From assembly GCA_965153355.1 (NCBI GenBank), contig OZ231127.1:83080001-83144000 (forward strand): 64,000 bases of DNA, given 5' to 3'. The stretch is from Flaccisagitta enflata (Eukaryota; Chaetognatha; Sagittoidea; Aphragmophora). This document shows, in pieces, positions 11,860 to 23,947 of the stretch; position 1 is the stretch's first letter, and each line of letters starts with the position of its first letter. The notes under the pieces are model-generated. The model was not told where the DNA came from. It saw only the letters and a program-made list of their open reading frames with translations, and ran no database searches. Both the position numbers and the translations under genes were made by a program.

Positions 11860-12185
11860 GTGGTGTAAGCTTGGCGTGTTTTGGATTGTAGTGTGGATTG
11901 TGGTAGTTTTGTAATTTTGTTATGGTGTTGTGTGTGTTTTGGATTGTAGTGTGGATTGTGGTTGTTTTGTAGTTTTGTTGTGGTGTTGTGTGTGTTTGGG
12001 ATTGTAGTGTGGATTATGGTTGTTTTGTAATTTTGTTGTGGTGTTGTGTGTGTTTGGAATTGCAGTGTGGATTATGGTTGTTTTGTAGTTTAGTTGTGGT
12101 GTTGTGTGTTTGGAATTGCAGTGTGGATTATGGTTGTTTTGTAGTTTTGTTGTGGTGTTGTGTGTGTTTTGAATTGTAGTAGTTT
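11860..12185. repeat. About 60-bp tandem array, about five units
   Basis: Each unit carries GTGTGGATT(G/A)TGGTTGTTTTG, TAGTTTTGTTGTGGTGTTG and TGTGTTTGGAATTG segments, with small length differences. Confidence 0.85.
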
Positions 12186-12660
12186 TGTTTTGGTGTGGTT
12201 GGAGGCGTGGTATTTTTTCTTATGTGATTCTCAACAGCTTGTCTTCCATCACTGGAACGATAATGTTGCCTCGTCGTTTTCAGATCGTCTTCAAGGAATA
12301 AGAGTCGAAATTGCAACTCAACCCCGCTTTTATTACCATCGTCTTTCATTTATGTTTTGACATTAAGATAGTAACAAAACTAGTGGTCTTGTTGTCAAAG
12401 GAGCTTATAAAAAAGGCAACGGAGTTTTCGCAACCAACTGCAGATGCCCCTGAGGGTTCACTTGCAAGGGTCACTTTGCGTTTGTACTAAATGATTACCT
12501 ACGCTCCTCTTTATCTTTCCATACATTTGTATTGGCTTCTGCATTGTTTCATTATATTCGCTGCTATACTTTTTGTGTTCATAAACGCTTTAAGTACTTT
12601 GTATCGAAATTGCGATTTAATTGAGAATTCAATTCAATTCAATTTAAACATACATATTTC
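12186..12660. other. Non-coding stretch
   Basis: Contains (AATTC)n at 12623-12645. Nothing else recognised. Confidence 0.5.
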
Positions 12661-13095
12661 TGTTTTGTAGTCATGAGGGGGTAGACGGATGTGATTAACA
12701 TCATTCTTTGCTGTTTTACAGACATAATGGGATAGATGAATGTGGTTTACATCTTTCTCTTTGGTTTTACAGACATGATGGGGTTTGGATGTGGTTAATA
12801 TCTTTTTTTAGTCGCGTGCACGCGACTCTACACCCCGCTTTGTCGGTCAGTCGGTCGGTTGGTCCGTCACACTTTACTTTTTTTATGATTTTTATTTGTG
12901 GACCTCACTGCTCCTGCCCAAATGGTCTAATGACCCCAAATATGGCCCCTGCCCACCAACACGCGACTTCGGTAGCAGTGTATCCGGCCTTGTTTATCTG
13001 TTTTACAGACATGAAGGGATAGATGGATGTGGATAAAACATTTTTCTTTTCTCTTTACAGACATGAAGGGATAGATGGATGTGGTTTACGATTTC
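12661..13095. repeat. About 50-bp tandem array split by a family A element
   Basis: Units with TTTTACAGACATGA, GGGATAGATGGATGTGG and TTAACATC recur at about 12664, 12715, 12768, 13001 and 13055. The array is interrupted at 12810-12992 by a family A copy, so the array is older than that insertion. Confidence 0.8.
12810..12992 (-). mobile_element. Family A element, full-length, minus orientation
   Basis: Reading the minus strand, the element runs from CAAGGCCGGATACAC, through the GGGCAGGGGCCATATTTG box and a GGACCGACC tract, to the hairpin GTCGCGTGCACGCGACT. It is bounded by T-runs on plus (A-runs on minus). It lies inside one unit of a tandem array. ATCT is present on both sides near the junctions. 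Confidence 0.85.
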
Positions 13096-13340
13096 TCCGC
13101 CCTCCGCCGTAAGACTTTTCGTCATCCGTATCACCAACACCATCGTTTCGAAAAACAACAACAGCAACGACAATAACCACAGAAGAAACAACACATTGAC
13201 AACATAACTTGATAAACACGGATCTTATAACATCGAATCGAATCGGAACACAAACTCAGCGGAAAACCAAAAGCGGAGAACGAGATTGACCTGGACTAAA
13301 AGGACCTAGACGGGGAAGTAAACCAGGATTACAAGGACCT
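13096..13340. other. Non-coding stretch
   Basis: Nothing recognised. The sequence becomes AGGACCTAGAC-like towards the next array. Confidence 0.45.
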
Positions 13341-13480
13341 CAACTAGGACGAGGATAACGAGGATATTCTACGCTGACTAGGACGAGGATAACGAGGATA
13401 TTCTACGCTGACTAGGACGAGGATAACGAGGATATTCTACGCTGACTAGGACGAGGATTACGAGGATATTCTACGCTGAA
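13341..13480. repeat. 34-bp tandem array, about four units
   Basis: Near-identical units contain CTAGGACGAGGATAACGAGG followed by ATATTCTACGCTGA. Confidence 0.9.
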
Positions 13481-13544
13481 TTGGGTTTGGATCCGATTCT
13501 GCCGATGTTCGTGTTGCCGCTAAACAGAATCCAATTTCAAGAAA

Positions 13545-13860
13545 CGGATATTTGCTAACTTGGACTTTTTACCGGTGGAATGGTGAGTGAAATTACGAGC
13601 GTTTACTGATGGGACCATTGGTTATTTGGACTTATTACCAGTGGAATGGTGAGTGAAATCACGAGCGTTTACTGATGGTTATTTTGGACTTTTTACTGGT
13701 GGAATAATGAGCGGGATAAAGAGTGTTTACTGATGGGACATTTTATTATTTCGACTTTTTACCAGTGGAGTGGTAAGTGAGAAAAAGAGAGTTTACCCAC
13801 AGACTTATTACTGGTGAAATGGTGAGTGGGAAACAGAGTTTTTACTAATGGGATATTTCT
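13545..13860. repeat. About 60-75-bp diverged tandem array, five units
   Basis: Units contain TTGGACTTTTTACCGGTGG, AATGGTGAGTG and GAGCGTTTACTGATGGGA. GTGAGT resembles a splice donor but recurs in every unit without exon evidence. Confidence 0.75.
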
Positions 13861-14109
13861 TCATTTATAGTATAAGGGGCGGAGGGGGACATTCGTTAAT
13901 GCATCTTGTCATTTGCATTCATTGAATCATTTTCTTTGAAAAAAAAAGACTGGTATTTAGTATGCAACATTGAAGTTGATGGCAAATTTGTGTTTCGAGA
14001 TTCCTCAAGGGCGACGATTCGAGGAAAGTTTCAAAATGGCGTCCTCAAAGTTTTACAAGAACATTGTAAACCTAAGTGATACAGGATGGGAAAAAGAAAT
14101 TTTAAGGGA

Positions 14110-14160
<51 letters not shown>
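14110..14160. repeat. (GA)n microsatellite
   Basis: Pure GA of about 45 bp flanked by purine-rich DNA. The 14161-14780 interval holds nothing recognised. Confidence 0.95.
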
Positions 14161-14163
<3 letters not shown>

Positions 14164-14784
14164 AGAGTTTCACAGAAATATAGAGAGACAAGAGATGTAA
14201 GAAGGAGAAAATGATAGACTAAAACAAACGCAGATTGTATCAAATATGGAGGAGTACAAGTACAAAGAGAGAAAGAGAGAAAAAGACCAAGCATTTTTAG
14301 ATTTTGCATGAAAAAATGGTGGGTTATGTGCTTTCAGACCAAACCTACTGGATTTTCCAAAATTGAATATTTAAAGCACAACAAAGGTTTTGCTGGTAAC
14401 ACTGGCTTTTGGAAACACGGTAAATTCACAATCAATAAATAAGGCATAGTTTGAATTAAGTTTTTCATTCGGTGCAGGATTTGATCCTCACTTCAATCAA
14501 CTCCCTCCTCTAATAAATGCTTATCATTACATGAATCTGATTTCTTTTTAAGTTCTTCATATGTGAATATCCAATGGAATTCTGGGAGTGTGCATAGAGT
14601 CTGAGATCGAATGATTCTGCTTGGAAGACCTTCGGTAACCTTTAGATCTACAAGATGTGAATGTGGATATAACTTCCTCCTTTTGCCCGCAATTTTTTCC
14701 GGTCAGTTTTTTTCTCTTCTCTTTTTCGGTTACCGGCAAATTTTCAGCGTGTTTCCACCAAACAGATAAACGCGCTTCAAACGA

Positions 14785-14950
14785 GCCTCTTGGTTGCTCG
14801 CTCCATTCATTCGCTCGCTCGCTCCATTTATTTGCTCGCTTGCTTTACTCACTTTGCTCACTTGCTTTGTAGCAATTTGCTCTGTTTCACTCTTCCGCTG
14901 CATTTACAGGCTCGCTCACTCATACACTTGGCTCACTCTCTTGTGGGAAA
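14785..14950. repeat. GCTC/CTCG-rich degenerate repeat
   Basis: Irregular repetition of GCTCGCTC, CATTCATTCGCTCG and GCTCACTTGC. A weakly similar reverse-complement patch occurs at about 53150-53235. Confidence 0.6.
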
Positions 14951-15099
14951 GTTGAAAACGGAGAAAGATTAATATATAAGAAATAGATTTCTATAAAACA
15001 ATATTGAATATATACAAACTAATAGAAACACACCCTTATCTATGACAACATTAAATACATATGAACTAGAATAGTAGGAACACAGCCTTTCCTGTCTTA

Positions 15100-15160
15100 T
15101 ACCGGCAGGTTGCCGGTAAGATGCCTGTAAGATGCCGGTAAGATGCCGGCATCTCATTCA
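15100..15160. repeat. 11-12-bp units GCCGGTAAGAT
   Basis: About four diverged copies in a row. Confidence 0.7.
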
Positions 15161-15220
15161 GGTCGATTCTTGCCACCTTACCGACACCTCCCAAATCACT
15201 CAAGAAGAGAGACATTATGG

Positions 15221-15221
<1 letters not shown>

Positions 15222-15292
<71 letters not shown>
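15222..15292. repeat. (GA)n microsatellite
   Basis: Pure GA, followed at 15335-15375 by an AGAC-rich patch. Confidence 0.95.
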
Positions 15293-15294
<2 letters not shown>

Positions 15295-15665
15295 AAGTTA
15301 CGGTCGGACTGAGAGACTGACAGCCAGTTAGAAAGAAAGACAGACAGACAGTTAGACAGACAGACAGACAGAAAGACAGAGACAAAGTATACCATTAAGG
15401 AAGGAATGACCGAATGACCATAGACGAATAAAACTATGAAAGTTAGAGTCAGTGAAGAGGGAATGAAAGTAGGAGATAAAGAGGGGAAGTATTGAGGAAT
15501 AAATGTATGAAAGGAAGAAATATAAGGGAATTGTAATGTAAAAGAAAGAGTGAATAAAAAGATGACGAGGATAAGAGAAAAAAAGAGAAACAGTCAGTGA
15601 GAAAGAAAGAGAGGAATGATGATGGAACAAGAAGTGGATGAAATGAAAACACAGCAAGGAAAAAA

Positions 15666-15668
15666 CGA

Positions 15669-15752
<84 letters not shown>

Positions 15753-15765
15753 GACAGAAAGAGAG

Positions 15766-15796
<31 letters not shown>

Positions 15797-15805
15797 ATGA
15801 AAGAT

Positions 15806-15880
<75 letters not shown>

Positions 15881-15882
15881 AA
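15666..15882. repeat. (GAAA)n microsatellite
   Basis: About 215 bp of GAAA units with two small interruptions. The Phe/Leu/Ser-rich minus-strand frames of 175-183 residues here are artefacts. Flanks to 16240 are A/G-rich non-coding. Confidence 0.95.
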
Positions 15883-16279
15883 TAGAAAAAACAAAGAGAA
15901 AAAATAGGGATTGAGAAAATTGGGAAAAAAGATGTAAAAGAAAGAAAGCAGCTAGAAGTAGAAAGAAAGACAGCAACTAACAAAGAAAGAAGTAGTGAGA
16001 GATAAAGAAAATGCAACAAATAAATGGAAGAATCAAAAACAGAGAAAAAGAGAATTAGATAGGAGATAAAGAGATCAAACAAGAGGATATACGAGAAATA
16101 ACTGGACAGAGGAAGAGATGATGAAGTAGGCAATGTTTTATTCAAAAGGTCAAAAGGCCTTTTAAGGCTGAGAGGGTGACTTGATCAAAGATTTTCGACC
16201 CCAAATCCTTTTCGAGTTCGCGACATTAAAGTAAAAAAAAAACATGACGGCGAAAATGTAATGTAGCCACCCAAAGTAG

Positions 16280-16620
16280 GTAGGGGCAGGGACAGAGACA
16301 GGGCAGGGGCAGGGGCTGGGTCTCCGAAAGGTGCAGGGTAGGGGGGTCCTACTAGGGTTAGGGACAGGAGCAGGTCGTTTTTGGCGGAAGCAACGAGGCA
16401 AAAGACCCTTTGAAGACTCCTTAAGGTGCAGGGTAGGGGGGCCCTACTTGGGACATAGGCGGGAGCAGGTTGTTTGGAATGGAGCAATAAGGCAAAAGAC
16501 CCATTGAAGACTCTGAAAGGTGCAGGGTAGGGGGGCCCTACTAGGGTTAGAGGCAGGAGCAGGTCGTTTGGCAAAAGCAACAAGGCCAAAGACCCATTGA
16601 AGACTCCGTAAGACGGAAAG
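16280..16620. repeat. About 95-bp tandem array, three units
   Basis: Units carry GGTGCAGGGTAGGGGGGCCC, then TACTAGGGTTAG, then CAGGAGCAGGTCGTTTGG and AACAAGGCAAAAGACCC. The GGCAGGAGCAG..GAGGCCAAAGACC portion resembles family A, so this may be an amplified family A derivative. A fourth piece lies at 17215-17305. Confidence 0.8.
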
Positions 16621-16849
16621 CAATCGATGGCAACATAGTGTTTCAACCTATTTTTTCAACTAAAGTTGAATAATAATGACGCTTGAAATATTTTTAGGAG
16701 ACAAATTATCTTCAGAAATACTCTGTGTGTATGTCTTTGTCATATGCTGACCTCAAAAGAATCTTTAAATTGGCAATTTACATAAGAAAAGCAAAGAAAA
16801 TTATGGTTCTTAGTGAAATTTTGCCTACATTTTTTTTCTTTTTGCTGCT

Positions 16850-16989
16850 GTTAAAATTATAAGACTCTCAAATGCAAAAAAAATTTTGCATTTTCAAAAA
16901 CATAGCCGCCTTCATAATCAATTTTGGAAGGCGGCTATGTTCTTCTTTTTTGTGTTTTTTCTTTTTCTATGCAAAGTTATGATTTTAAC
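16850..16989. mobile_element. Family C foldback MITE, copy 1
   Basis: The outer arms GTTAAAATTATAA and GTTATGATTTTAAC are inverted. An inner perfect 15-bp stem has AACATAGCCGCCTTC at 16899-16913 and its complement at 16927-16941. TTTTGCATTTTCAAAAAC and TTCTATGCAAA flank the stem, as in three other copies in the window. Confidence 0.6.
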
Positions 16990-17214
16990 AAGCCTCCTAT
17001 CAGTGAACAAAAATTGAATTTTGAATATTTTCTAGTGAATACTTTTAGTTATTGATAGCTTTACTTGCTCTTTTTTTCCTTTTTGAATACAAATTTTGTA
17101 ATAAGATATCCATTATAATATATCTCAATGATATTATTCATGTAATTCTTTGTTTTCATTCTCATAAAATTTTCTATCATGACCCCTGTTGACACACTAA
17201 ATCATGCCGTCGGA
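16990..17214. other. AT-rich non-coding spacer
   Basis: Nothing recognised. Confidence 0.5.
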
Positions 17215-17305
17215 TGCTCACCGTCGTAAGGTGTAAGGTGGGGCCCCTACTTGGGACATAGGCGGGGGCAGGTTGTTTGGAAAGGAGCAACAAGGCAAAG
17301 GAGCG
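17215..17305. repeat. Detached unit of the 95-bp array
   Basis: GTGTAAGGTGGGGCCCCTAC, GGCGGGGGCAGGTTGTTTGG and AGCAACAAGGCAAAG match the units at 16.3-16.6 kb. The intervening 600 bp, which includes a family C MITE, probably separated it from the array. Confidence 0.7.
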
Positions 17306-17493
17306 TTCAAGAAAAAAACCTGAATGACGACTTACAGACTGAGACAGAAACTTTCCTTTGTAAGCATTTGAATAAAAAAACTTGGTTTATTTCCTGCTTA
17401 AGAGTCTCTCAAATAATTCCAAGCGCTTGTTCAAACCATGATAGATTCCTCTCCATTTTCTATAGGAAAAAGAACAACAGAGTAAGAAAAAAA

Positions 17494-19714
17494 CAAGGCC
17501 GGATACACGGCAATCCAGTCGGGGACGGTTGGGCAGGAAAACCGTTCAGAATACAGTACGAGAATCAAAGAACTGGGTAACTGGAGGGAAGCCATATATG
17601 TAAAATGGCTAGGATTCATGATCAAATTTCTTACCACAAAATGCACCTATAGGTGTACTATGTTGTTTAAGGTTTTGGAGCCATTCCAACAAATTCATTT
17701 TTTTTTTGTCCAAAAATTTTTTTTCTGTTTTTGGCTGATTTTGACCAAAAAAATCACACTAAAAAAAAATTCTTTCATATGTATGTTAGTTAGATGCGTT
17801 AACACAAATTTCATTTTTTGTTGGGGATTTTCCGCCAATTTTTGTGGCTATGGCACCCAAAACTCAAAAAACACAAAAAGTGAGATATTTCCTAAGATTT
17901 TCAATAAGATCCCTTGACTTTTGGTGTGGTAGTAGTTTTAGGATTTACTAATAAGTGTGCAAAATTTCAGTTCTTAAAATGAATTTTTGATACAGTTATG
18001 AAATTTTAAATTTTTCACAAAATGCAATGTAGGACGTTTTTTGGTCAAAATTTTTTTTTTCAAATAAAAAAATTTGTCAATTGTTATTTTTTGATAAGAT
18101 AAATAATAAATTAAGAGTTTTTAAAAAAAATTTTGAACTAGCCCTCTTAGAAAAAAAATTTTTTTCTCAAAATTTGTGAAAATGACCCATTTTTTGAATA
18201 AAAACTGTTCCTGTCATCCGATCATCTTCATTTTTGGTAAAGTTGTTAACTGTTATCTACCCTAACTTCACCTAAAATTTGAGCTCACTGCGACTAACGG
18301 TTGTGGAGATATTGACGTTCAAAGTTACTTTGTCAGAGCAAAAACAAGCAAAATTGGCATTTTGGCCATTTTTGAGCTTGCATTAGATTGTATTTTTTCC
18401 TTCACACACCTCCATTTTGGCTGAAGTTACTCATGTTTATGCAAATATTCATATTCCAAAATTTCACACTTGTCAGTTAAGCCGTTTTACAGTTATGGTG
18501 GTCCAAAGTTTCAAAAAATGCAAATTTTTCAAAATAGAAAAAAAAGTTTTCATCAGGGTTTTTTAGTTGGGAAAATAAGATAATTTCTAATTTTTTGGAC
18601 CCCCCCCTTTGGAGACCTTTTTTTGAAAAATTTTTGCTGATTTTTCCGCCCAAGATTTGATTGAAAAATTTGCATTTTTTGAAACTTTGGACCACCATAA
18701 CTGTAAAACGGCTTGACTGACAAGTGTGAAATTTTGCAATATGAATATATGCATAAAAATGAGTAACTTCAGCTAAAATGGAGGTGTGTGAAGGAAAAAA
18801 TACAATTTTATAAAAGATCAAAAATGGTCAAAATGCCAATTTTGCTGATTTTGCTCTGACAAAGTAACTTTGAACGTCAATATCTCCGCAACCATTTGTC
18901 GCAGTGAGCTCAAATTTTAGGTGAAGTTAGGGTAGATAACAGGTAACAAATCCACCAAAAATGAAGATGATCGGATGACAGGAACAGTTTTTATTCAACT
19001 TCAAAAAATGGGTCATTTTCTTAAATTTTGAGAAAAATTTTTTTTTAATAAGAGGGCTAGTTCAAAATTTTTCTTAGAAACTCATAATTTGTTATTTATT
19101 TTATCAAAAAATAACACTTGGCAAAATTTTTTATTTGAAAAAAAAAATTTTGACCAAAAATCGTCCTACATTGCATTTTGAGAAAAATTTAAAATTTCAT
19201 AACTGTATCAAAAATTCATTTTAAGAGCTGAAATTTTGCACACTTATTAGTGAATCCTAAAACTACTACCACACCAAAAATCAAGGGATTTTATTGAAAA
19301 TCTTAGGAAATATCTCACTTTTTGTGTTTTTTTAGTTTTGGGTGCCATAGCCACAAAAATTGGCGGAAAATCCCCAACAAAAAATGAAATTTGTGTTAAA
19401 CTATCTAACTAATATACACATGAAAGAATTTTTTTTTAGTGTAATTTTGATGGTCAAAATCAGCCAAAAACTGAAAAAAAAATTTTTGGACAAAAAAAAA
19501 TGAATTTGTTGGAATGGCTCCCAAACCTTAAACAACATAGTACACCTATAGGTGCATTTTGTGGTAAAAAATTTGATCATGAATCCTAGCCGTTTTACAG
19601 ATATGGCTTCCCTCCAGTTACCCAGTTCTTTGATTCTCGTACTGTATGAAAATGTTATGGACGGACCGACGGACGGACCGACACAGCAAGGTGTACAGTC
19701 GCGTGTCCGCGACT
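17494..19714 (+). mobile_element. Family A element carrying a 2.1-kb palindrome
   Basis: The 5' end CAAGGCCGGATACACGG with GGTTGGGCAGG lies at 17494-17545. The 3' end, a GGAC/CGAC tract, CAGCAAGGTGTACA and the hairpin GTCGCGTGTCCGCGACT, lies at about 19655-19714. Both ends adjoin A-runs, as in short copies. Between them the sequence at 17551-18530 is inverted at 18663-19647 with few differences, leaving a 132-bp loop. The arms are AT-rich with no credible ORF. I infer that a palindrome was inserted into, or captured by, a family A element. Confidence 0.8.
17551..19647. repeat. Large imperfect palindrome, about 980-bp arms
   Basis: The arm ends are ATACAGTACGAGAATCAAAG at 17551 and its complement ending at 19647. 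The innermost exact match is 18481-18530 against 18663-18712. The arms differ at scattered positions, so this is not a recent assembly mirror image. Frames inside it are short and low-complexity. Confidence 0.9.
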
Positions 19715-19828
19715 AAAAATAGCAGCCAAGGAAAAAAAAGATCAAGGGGAAAAAAAGAAGAAGAAGAAGAAAATGTACAGCAGAGAGAACAAATGATGGC
19801 AAAAGACAAGGCTGACTGATGACAAAAG

Positions 19829-19831
<3 letters not shown>

Positions 19832-19914
<83 letters not shown>
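19832..19914. repeat. (GA)n microsatellite
   Basis: About 83 bp of uninterrupted GA. Confidence 0.95.
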
Positions 19915-19916
<2 letters not shown>

Positions 19917-19999
19917 AAAGATACCAGTCGTTGGAGAGAGGTCGATTAGCGTCATTAGCAAGTGGTCTTGTAGCAGCACCATTTTTGTCAAAGGAAATG

Positions 20000-20473
<474 letters not shown>

Positions 20474-20682
20474 AGTCGCAAAAGCGTTAGATGGTCAGCG
20501 GTACCCGTGCCCTGCTGAGTAGGTTGTGCTTGAAGTTGAAGAAGGAGCAGGGTAGCGGCCCCAAAGGGGTCGATGACTTATGCTTTCACACATTTCCTCC
20601 TCCTCCTTCTCCTCCTCCTCCTCCTCCTCCTCCTCCTCCTCCTCTGTACCTCCCCCTCGAATCCCATTCTCAAGGTCTAAAT
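20474..20682 (+). mobile_element. Family B element, copy 2 (5' part)
   Basis: AGTCGCAAAAGCG, GGTCAGCGGTACCCG and GCGGCCCCAAAGGGG match copy 3 closely, followed by TATGCTTTCACACAT. The inverted 3' partner and the CCCAAAAA end are not found. After a (CTC)n tract the sequence runs into the 75-bp array, which occupies the place of the family B core. Confidence 0.8.
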
Positions 20683-22349
20683 TCACTCAAGACACATACA
20701 AACAAACTTTGTTCTGTTCATTGACTGTGAGAGTGAAAGAGGAAGATACACGTGAATTCACTCAAGACACATACAAACAAACTTCATTCTGTTCATTGAC
20801 TGTGAGAGTGAAAGAGGAAGGAACGCGTGAATTCACTCAAGACTCATACAAACAAACTTTATTCTGTTCATTGACTGTGAGAGTGAAAGAGGAAGAAACG
20901 CGTGAATTCACTCAAGACACATACAAACAAACTTTGTTCTGTTCATTGACTGTGAGAGTGAAAGAGGAAGATACACGTGAATTCACTCAAGACACATACA
21001 AACAAACTTCATTCTGTTCATTGACTGTGAGAGTGAAAGAGGAAGGAACGCGTGAATTCACTCAAGACACATACAAACAAACTTTGTTCTGTTCATTGAC
21101 TGTGAGAGTGAAAGAGGAAGATACACGTGAATTCACTCAAGACACATACAAACAAACTTTATTCTGTTCATTGACTGTGAGAGTGAAAGAGGAAGAAACG
21201 CGTGAATTCACTCAAGACACATACAAACAAACTTTGTTCTGTTCATTGACTGTGAGAGTGAAAGAGGAAGATACACGTGAATTCACTCAAGACACATACA
21301 AACAAACTTCATTCTGTTCATTGACTGTGAGAGTGAAAGAGGGAGGAACGCGTGAATTCACTCAAGACACATACAAACAAACTTTATTCTGTTCATTGAC
21401 TGTGAGAGTGAAAGAGGAAGAAACGCGTGAATTCACTCAAGACACATACAAACAAACTTTGTTCTGTTCATTGACTGTGAGAGTGAAAGAGGAAGAAACG
21501 CGTGAATTCACTCAAGACACATACAAACAAACTTTGTTCTGTTCATTGACTGTGAGAGTGAAAGAGGAAGATACATATGAATTCACTCAAGACACATACA
21601 AACAAACTTTGTTCTGTTCATTGACTGTGAGAGTGAAAGAGGAAGATACACGTGAATTCACTCAAGACACATACAAACAAACTTCATTCTGTTCATTGAC
21701 TGTGAGAGTGAAAGAGGAAGGAACGCGTGAATTCACTCAAGACTCATACAAACAAACTTTATTCTGTTCATTGACTGTGAGAGTGAAAGAGGAAGGAACG
21801 CGTGAATTCACTCAAGACACATACAAACAAACTTTATTCTGTTCATTGACTGTGAGAGTGAAAGAGGAAGAAACGCGTGAATTCACTCAAGACACATACA
21901 AACAAACTTTGTTCTGTTCATTGACTGTGAGAGTGAAAGAGGAAGATACACGTGAATTCACTCAAGACACATACAAACAAACTTCATTCTGTTCATTGAC
22001 TGTGAGAGTGAAAGAGGAAGGAACGCGTGAATTCACTCAAGACTCATACAAACAAACTTTATTCTGTTCATTGACTGTGAGAGTGAAAGAGGAAGGAACG
22101 CGTGAATTCACTCAAGACTCATACAAACAAACTTTATTCTGTTCATTGACTGTGAGAGTGAAAGAGGAAGAAACGCGTGAATTCACTCAAGACACATACA
22201 AACAAACTTTATTCTGTTCATTGACTGTGAGAGTGAAAGAGGAAGAAACGCGTGAATTCACTCAAGACACATACAAACAAACTTTGTTCTGTTCATTGAC
22301 TGTGAGAGTGAAAGAGGAAGAAACGCGTGAATTCACTCAAGACACATAT
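20683..22349 (+). repeat. 75-bp tandem array, 22 units, open in one frame
   Basis: Twenty-two nearly identical 75-bp units plus a short partial. Each encodes 25 residues on plus: EFTQD(T/S)YKQT(L/S)F, then CSLTVRVKEE(D/E/G)TR. The frame stays open from 20580 to 22358 (592 codons) but starts within the CTC tract with poly-serine. Variants occur at three linked positions in recurring order (D, then G, then E types), which implies amplification of multi-unit blocks. I see no signal peptide or known domain. It may be a satellite with an open phase or a real repeat protein. I favour the former. Confidence 0.85.
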
Positions 22350-23114
22350 TGGAAATGAATTGGGAAGGAAAAGAAACAGAATGATGAAATCCCAATCGAC
22401 TGAAAACAATTTTTAAAAAGATCTTCTTTTTTCTTTTTCATTTCCGATGGGAGTGAGATAAAAAATATGTGTTTTTTTTTTTTAAGTTATCTTTTTTTTT
22501 TTTTGGTGTCATATCTTTTTTTTTTTTTTTTTTGCTTTTTAACATACCTTTTTTGGTGTCACATCTTTTATATCTTTTTTTTTTCTATTTTGTGACATTT
22601 CCATTTTCTGAACTCTGAGGAAGAACTCAAAGGGACGGGAAAAATATGGAAAGCCTCAGGTGGGAGGAATGAGAGAAAGGTGAGGGGAAGGAAAAGGAGA
22701 GGCAAGTGCTGTTAACGTAAGATGAGGTAAGTTGCAACGGTCTAGATTCTTGCAGAGTAATAAGGGGGACCAACATACCAACGTATACACATGTCAGTCA
22801 TGTAAGCACGCTGCGGAAAAAAAGTTTCTGGTCTTTTTGAAATTTTGTTTTTCGACGCGGGCACGCTACTCTTTAAGTCGTGGTGCAGAACAGCGTCAAA
22901 TTGGACAAATCGTTCTGTTCTGTGATGGAATACGCTGCTATGCAGCGGAAATATGACAAAAACTAAAGTCTTATGCATGCTTAATACTCCCTAAATTAAT
23001 CAAAAAACGGTTAACTGACCATTGGTATTGATCTTGCATCGGTAAAGACACAGCATACTTAGTGAAACAACAGAATTCTTTAAAAAGAATTGCACGGAAA
23101 ACGTAAGATGTTGC
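22350..23114. other. T-rich non-coding stretch
   Basis: Long T-runs between 22425 and 22590 and purine-rich sequence to 22720. Nothing else recognised. Confidence 0.5.
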
Positions 23115-23257
23115 CACGTAAAAAACCGAATCTGTCTCTGAATGCATAATTTTGCATTTCTAAACACATGGCCTGTTTCTTAAAAGTGTTTAGACAGAGG
23201 CCATGTTTTTCAAAATGCACAATTTTTAATTTAGAGACAGATTCGGTTTTTTACGTG
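23115..23257. mobile_element. Family C foldback MITE, copy 2
   Basis: A perfect 25-bp terminal inverted repeat (23115-23139 against 23233-23257) begins CACGTAAAAAACCG. Inside are TTTTGCATTTCTAAACACATG and GCCATGTTTTTCAAAATGCA, the conserved inner layout of this family. No clear target duplication. Confidence 0.75.
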
Positions 23258-23635
23258 AGACATGTCAATGCACAAGAATCAATTTTTATTAAAAATCCAT
23301 CAATTTCGCATCCTTTTTTCTCACATTTCCTAAGCATATGGTACAGAAATACCTTTTCCTATGCAAAAAATTGATGATTACCAACCACAAATCCTTTATC
23401 TCAATAAAAAATCTTTGAATATATAGAATAAAAAATATCGTATAAATCGTTTTGACATGTCAAATTTTGTATTCGTTTGCACTGTGACTTAACCCACTTT
23501 GTCTGTCTGTCGGTCGGTCTGTCGATCTGATAATGACGTCGTTGATACAAAATTCTGTTCTCCCTTGCTGATAACCTATTTTTCTCCCCCCCCCATCCCA
23601 CCCCCTCCTCACCCCAATACCACAAAACGTGTCGC
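23258..23635. other. Non-coding spacer
   Basis: Holds a short GTCT/GTCG tetranucleotide patch at 23500-23525 and C-runs near 23585. Nothing else. Confidence 0.5.
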
Positions 23636-23656
23636 GATGAACAACAACAACAACAA

Positions 23657-23750
<94 letters not shown>
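23636..23750. repeat. (AAC)n microsatellite
   Basis: About 38 AAC units. The poly-Asn and poly-Leu frames over it are artefacts. Confidence 0.95.
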
Positions 23751-23751
<1 letters not shown>

Positions 23752-23947
23752 TTATCAGAAGCAGCAGAGAAACCTTGCCATCGAGCACGAGTAGCCTCAC
23801 CCTCACCAGGCCATCAACTCCAAACTCACCCACGGAATTAAGGGGTAAGTTTATTTGTTGTATCTCATCTTTGTTTGTTTTTTCTGTTTTGAACAAGAAC
23901 AGTATGATTCTTACGATTTCCCTTTTTTCTCAACGGCGTCAAGACAT

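Noticed and set aside
17618-17917. 99-residue frame in the left palindrome arm
   Set aside because: Low-complexity Phe/Lys/Asn composition in AT-rich DNA. The mirrored arm does not preserve it.
20683-22349. CRISPR array
   Set aside because: The 75-bp units are contiguous with no unique spacers, in a clearly eukaryotic setting.
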